This document shows, piece after piece, positions 61,468 to 64,000 of a stretch of DNA of 64,000 bases. The stretch lies in NCBI RefSeq assembly GCF_030817655.1, contig NZ_JAUSZM010000003.1, positions 2,232,001 through 2,296,000 on the forward strand, read 5' to 3'. This DNA is from Streptomyces sp. V4I2. Lineage in GTDB: Bacteria > Actinomycetota > Actinomycetes > Streptomycetales > Streptomycetaceae. A model generated the notes under the pieces. That model did no database searches, was not told the origin of the DNA, and was given only the letters and a program-made list of their open reading frames with translations. The position numbers and the translations under genes were made by a program. Positions within the stretch are counted from its first letter, which is position 1. Every line of letters starts with the position of its first letter.

Positions 61468-63072
61468 TCAGCCGCTCACGCCACGGCCGAGCTCCCACAG
61501 CTGAAGCGTCGAGGAGGAGTTGAGCGCGTACGCGGTTCCCGTGACGTCGTCGCGGGCGGCGACGTACTGCTTGCCCTGCCACAGCGGGAGGACGGGAACG
61601 TCGTCGGCGACGATGTCCTGAATGTCCGTCAGGTCGGCCGCCGCGGCCAACCGGTCCGCCTCGCGGCGGGAGTCCGGGATCAGGGTGTTGCGGATCTCGC
61701 TGTTCGCATACGGCGAGCCGATGGTGTTGTCCTTGTCGAGGAACGGCGCGAGGTAGTTGTCGGCGTCCGGGAAGTCCGGGAACCAGCCCATGCCGTAGAC
61801 GTCGTACTCGCCCTTCTGCTCGGCGGACCGGAAGGTGTCCCAGGGGGTGCCCTCGATGCCGACGTCGAACAGGCCGCTGTCGTTGAGCTGCTTCTGCAGC
61901 ACCTCGAACTCCTGCTTGGTGGCCGGGCCGTAGTGGTCGGTCGTGTAGTGCAGCGTCAGCTTCACCGGCGTGGTGACGTTGGCCTGGCTCAGCATGGCCT
62001 TGGCCTTGGTGACGTTCGGGTCGCCGTACTTGTTGAAGAACGCGTTGGAGTGGCCCGTGATGCTGGCCGGGACCATCGAGTACAGCGGCTCGGCCTGGGA
62101 GCCGTAGACCTTGGCGACGAGTTCGCTGCGGTTGATGATCTGGGCCATCGCCTGGCGGACCGCCTTGGACTTCACCGACGGAGCGTCGGTGTCGAAGCCC
62201 AGGTAGCGGATCTCCAGGCCGGCCGTCTCCACGACGTCGATGTCGCCGTCGGTGGCGTTGGTGAGCTTGTCGATCTGCTCCGGCGACATGGTGCGGGTCA
62301 TCACGTTGATGTCGCCCTTTTCGAGCGCGGTACCCATGGCATCGGCGTCGTCGAAGGAGCGCATGCTGATCTTGTCGTTGTTCACCTGCAGCGTCCCCTT
62401 GTAGTTGGGGTTCTTGGTGAACACGGCGTCGACGAGCTCGTCGTTCTTGACCTCGGCCTGCAGGGTGTACGGACCCGAGCCGTCCACGTCGAAGCCGTCG
62501 CGCAGCTTGTCCTTCTCGTAGTCGTCGGGGTTGACGATGCCGGCGACGGGGGTCGACAGCTTGAACGGGAAGGTGGCGTCCGCGGCCTTGAGGTGGAAGA
62601 TGACTTCGTTGTCACCCTGCGTCTCGACGGTGTCGATGGTGGACAACAGGGCGAACACACCGCTGTCGGCCTTGATGGCGCGAGCACGGTCGATCGAGAA
62701 CTTCACGTCCTCGGCGGTGATGGCGTCGCCGTTGGCGAACTTCAGACCGCCACGGAGCTTGCAGGCGTAGCGCTCGTTGCCGGAGTCGGTGAAGCCGCAG
62801 CTCTGGGCGGCCTCCGGTACGGGGTCGCCCTCGCCCTTGGGCTGGATCATCAGGGTCTGCACGGTCTGGCGCAGGATGTTCCAGGAGCCGACGTCGTAGG
62901 CGTACGCCGGATCGAGGGGCGCGGGGGCGTCCTTCGAGGCGGTGAACCGGTCCGTGGTGCCGACGACGATCGCGCCGCCGCTGTCACTCCCGCTGTCGGA
63001 CCCGCCACAGGCAGCGAGCACCGGCGCGAGCAGACCGATCACGGCCGGCAGCACCAAAGTCTTGCGGTTCAT
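61468..63072 (-). CDS. Oligopeptide-type ABC transporter substrate-binding lipoprotein 2
   Basis: This 534-residue family 5 binding protein has a lipobox LAAC (Cys22). Segments parallel to its neighbour are AITAEDVKFSIDRARAIKAD, LEKGDINVMTRTM and MGWFPDFPDADNYLAPFL, and the C-termini also correspond (VPVLPLWQGKQYVAARDDV against LPVLPVWQAKQYAVTREDV). The two genes arose by tandem duplication. ATG 63072 has GGAGAAA upstream. The 68-bp gap to the next gene supports co-transcription. Confidence 0.88.
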   Translation of the reverse strand: MNRKTLVLPAVIGLLAPVLAACGGSDSGSDSGGAIVVGTTDRFTASKDAPAPLDPAYAYDVGSWNILRQTVQTLMIQPKGEGDPVPEAAQSCGFTDSGNERYACKLRGGLKFANGDAITAEDVKFSIDRARAIKADSGVFALLSTIDTVETQGDNEVIFHLKAADATFPFKLSTPVAGIVNPDDYEKDKLRDGFDVDGSGPYTLQAEVKNDELVDAVFTKNPNYKGTLQVNNDKISMRSFDDADAMGTALEKGDINVMTRTMSPEQIDKLTNATDGDIDVVETAGLEIRYLGFDTDAPSVKSKAVRQAMAQIINRSELVAKVYGSQAEPLYSMVPASITGHSNAFFNKYGDPNVTKAKAMLSQANVTTPVKLTLHYTTDHYGPATKQEFEVLQKQLNDSGLFDVGIEGTPWDTFRSAEQKGEYDVYGMGWFPDFPDADNYLAPFLDKDNTIGSPYANSEIRNTLIPDSRREADRLAAAADLTDIQDIVADDVPVLPLWQGKQYVAARDDVTGTAYALNSSSTLQLWELGRGVSG

Positions 63073-63481
63073 GCTCGAGTTTCTCCAGAGCTGTCGAGTC
63101 CGTGTACCCGGCATGCATGGGGTGTCGCAGCGGATCACGGGGTAAGCCGATGTTCTCGCTAGGAGATTAGTCCGGACCCGCAGGACAGCTCGCAGCCACC
63201 GGAGTTGAGGCCCCATCACGCAGCGAAACCGGCTGCGGACAGACCGAAAACCCAAGGCCGGAAGGATTCGTGCAGGCCTTCATGAATCGGGACACAAGGG
63301 CACGCCTCAACCCCTCGACAGAGAGCGGCGACCACACACCCCACCCCCTGTCGACCTCTGCGCGAGTGGGGAACGTCACATAACCAACGGTCTGATCCCA
63401 TGCCGGAATTCAGCCATCCGCCGCGGTCCAATTCCTCTCACGGAATTCATACCCTATCGGCGCTGCACGCTGGGTGAACGC
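63073..63481. other. 409-bp intergenic region upstream of the binding-protein genes
   Basis: No gene is supported. It must hold the promoter of the two binding-protein genes. A short dyad AATTCC-N6-GGAATT (63430-63447) and another GGAATTC at 63404-63410 are the only patterns seen. The 63300-63480 part is less GC-rich than its surroundings. Confidence 0.5.
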
Positions 63482-64000
63482 CTAGCGCATTTCCGTCATC
63501 AGACCGCGCAGAAATGCCAGGTCCACCTCTTCGAGCGAGGTCACGACGGTGCGCCGGGCGGCCGGGGCGATGGGCACCACCGAGGGCACCGCCACCACAT
63601 GGCAGCCCGCGGCCTCCGCCGACGCGACGCCGGTCGAGGTGTCCTCGACGACCGCGCATCTGGCCGGATCCACGCCGAGCCCGGCGGCGGCGAAGAGATA
63701 CGGATCGGGGTGCGGTTTGGTACGCCCCACCTCGTCACCGGCGACCGTCAGGGCGAAGTACTGGGGACCCAGCGAGGTGAGCACCCGGTCGATGATGCGC
63801 CGGTGCGAGGCGGAGACCAGGGCCGTGGGAATGTCGTGCGCGGCCAGCTCGGCCAGCAGCCGGGTCGCTCCCGGCATCAGCGGCAGGGCACGGTCGATCC
63901 GGTCCTCGAAGCCCTGGTTCAGCAGCACGGTGAGCTCCGGGAGGGCGATGTCGGCGCCGGTGGCCTCGATCAGGAACCCCGCGCTGCGGCTCATGGGGCC
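63482..64000 (-). CDS. HAD-superfamily hydrolase, C-terminal fragment
   Basis: This frame is open to the window edge. It lacks the N-terminal DxDGTL motif, which must lie beyond 64000, and encodes about 173 residues. Visible HAD motifs are the Ser in TALVSASHRRIID, the Lys in GDEVGRTKPHPDPYLF and the acidic motif in CAVVEDTSTGVASAEAAGCH. These fit a beta-phosphoglucomutase/phosphatase-like HAD hydrolase. ATG 63994 is internal, not the true start. Confidence 0.85.
   Translation of the reverse strand, partial: GPMSRSAGFLIEATGADIALPELTVLLNQGFEDRIDRALPLMPGATRLLAELAAHDIPTALVSASHRRIIDRVLTSLGPQYFALTVAGDEVGRTKPHPDPYLFAAAGLGVDPARCAVVEDTSTGVASAEAAGCHVVAVPSVVPIAPAARRTVVTSLEEVDLAFLRGLMTEMR

Overview
The window is from a high-GC actinomycete, almost certainly a Streptomyces. 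The evidence is the strong G/C third-position bias, many GTG/TTG starts, a conservon (rarA-E), a complete Pup-proteasome locus, and a gene order (glnA4 cluster, rar, helY, tatCA, pafCB, pafA, prcAB, pup, dop, arc) that matches the core chromosome of Streptomyces as I remember it. No integrase, phage, plasmid, CRISPR, rRNA or tRNA features were seen. Species cannot be named from sequence alone.

Layout. 0-5.4 kb: a gamma-glutamylation (glnA4-type) amine catabolism cluster (SDR, aldehyde dehydrogenase, glutamine-synthetase-like ligase, divergent GntR regulator, class I amidotransferase). 5.4-8.9 kb: LysR/TDT exporter pair, a BtuF-like protein and an XRE-cupin regulator. 9.2-13 kb: a compatible-solute ABC transporter whose permease carries two fused binding domains. 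13-17.9 kb: 5'-3' exonuclease, an iron-box-controlled siderophore-interacting protein, an APC permease and a pseudouridine synthase. 17.8-22.5 kb: conservon rarE-D-C-B-A. 22.8-30.2 kb: a TetR regulator divergent from a guanidine/urea carboxylase-allophanate hydrolase operon. 30.4-38.3 kb: helY, a lipid kinase, tatC, tatA, two small genes, pafC, pafB. 38.4-41.4 kb: two FKBP prolyl isomerases and pafA. 41.4-48 kb: an accessory patch. 48-53.7 kb: prcA, prcB, pup, dop, arc. 53.9-64 kb: ferredoxin, trmI, M50 protease, RecB-like nuclease, orphan response regulator, two oligopeptide-binding lipoproteins and a HAD hydrolase running off the end.

How parts connect. A palindromic site with ATTTCTGTC half-sites sits in front of both the APC permease (15.27 kb) and the carboxylase operon (23.53 kb), 8 kb apart on either side of the conservon. 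The TetR protein next to the second site is the obvious candidate repressor of both, giving an uptake-plus-degradation regulon for guanidine or urea without a riboswitch. PafA, Dop, Pup, PrcA/PrcB and ARC together make a full pupylation-proteasome system.

The accessory patch is the most unusual region. One MFS gene is split, with its N-terminal part at 45.5 kb, its C-terminal part at 42.2 kb and about 40 codons missing. In between lie an intact paralogous MFS gene with a leader peptide, a frameshifted metallo-beta-lactamase-fold gene and a TetR gene lacking its DNA-binding domain. The intact MFS gene and the divergent lacI/MFS promoter share an identical 16-bp motif. Next to the patch, an IS30-family element (1,273 bp, CTAG duplicated) has inserted into the loop of the terminator hairpin between lacI and prcA.
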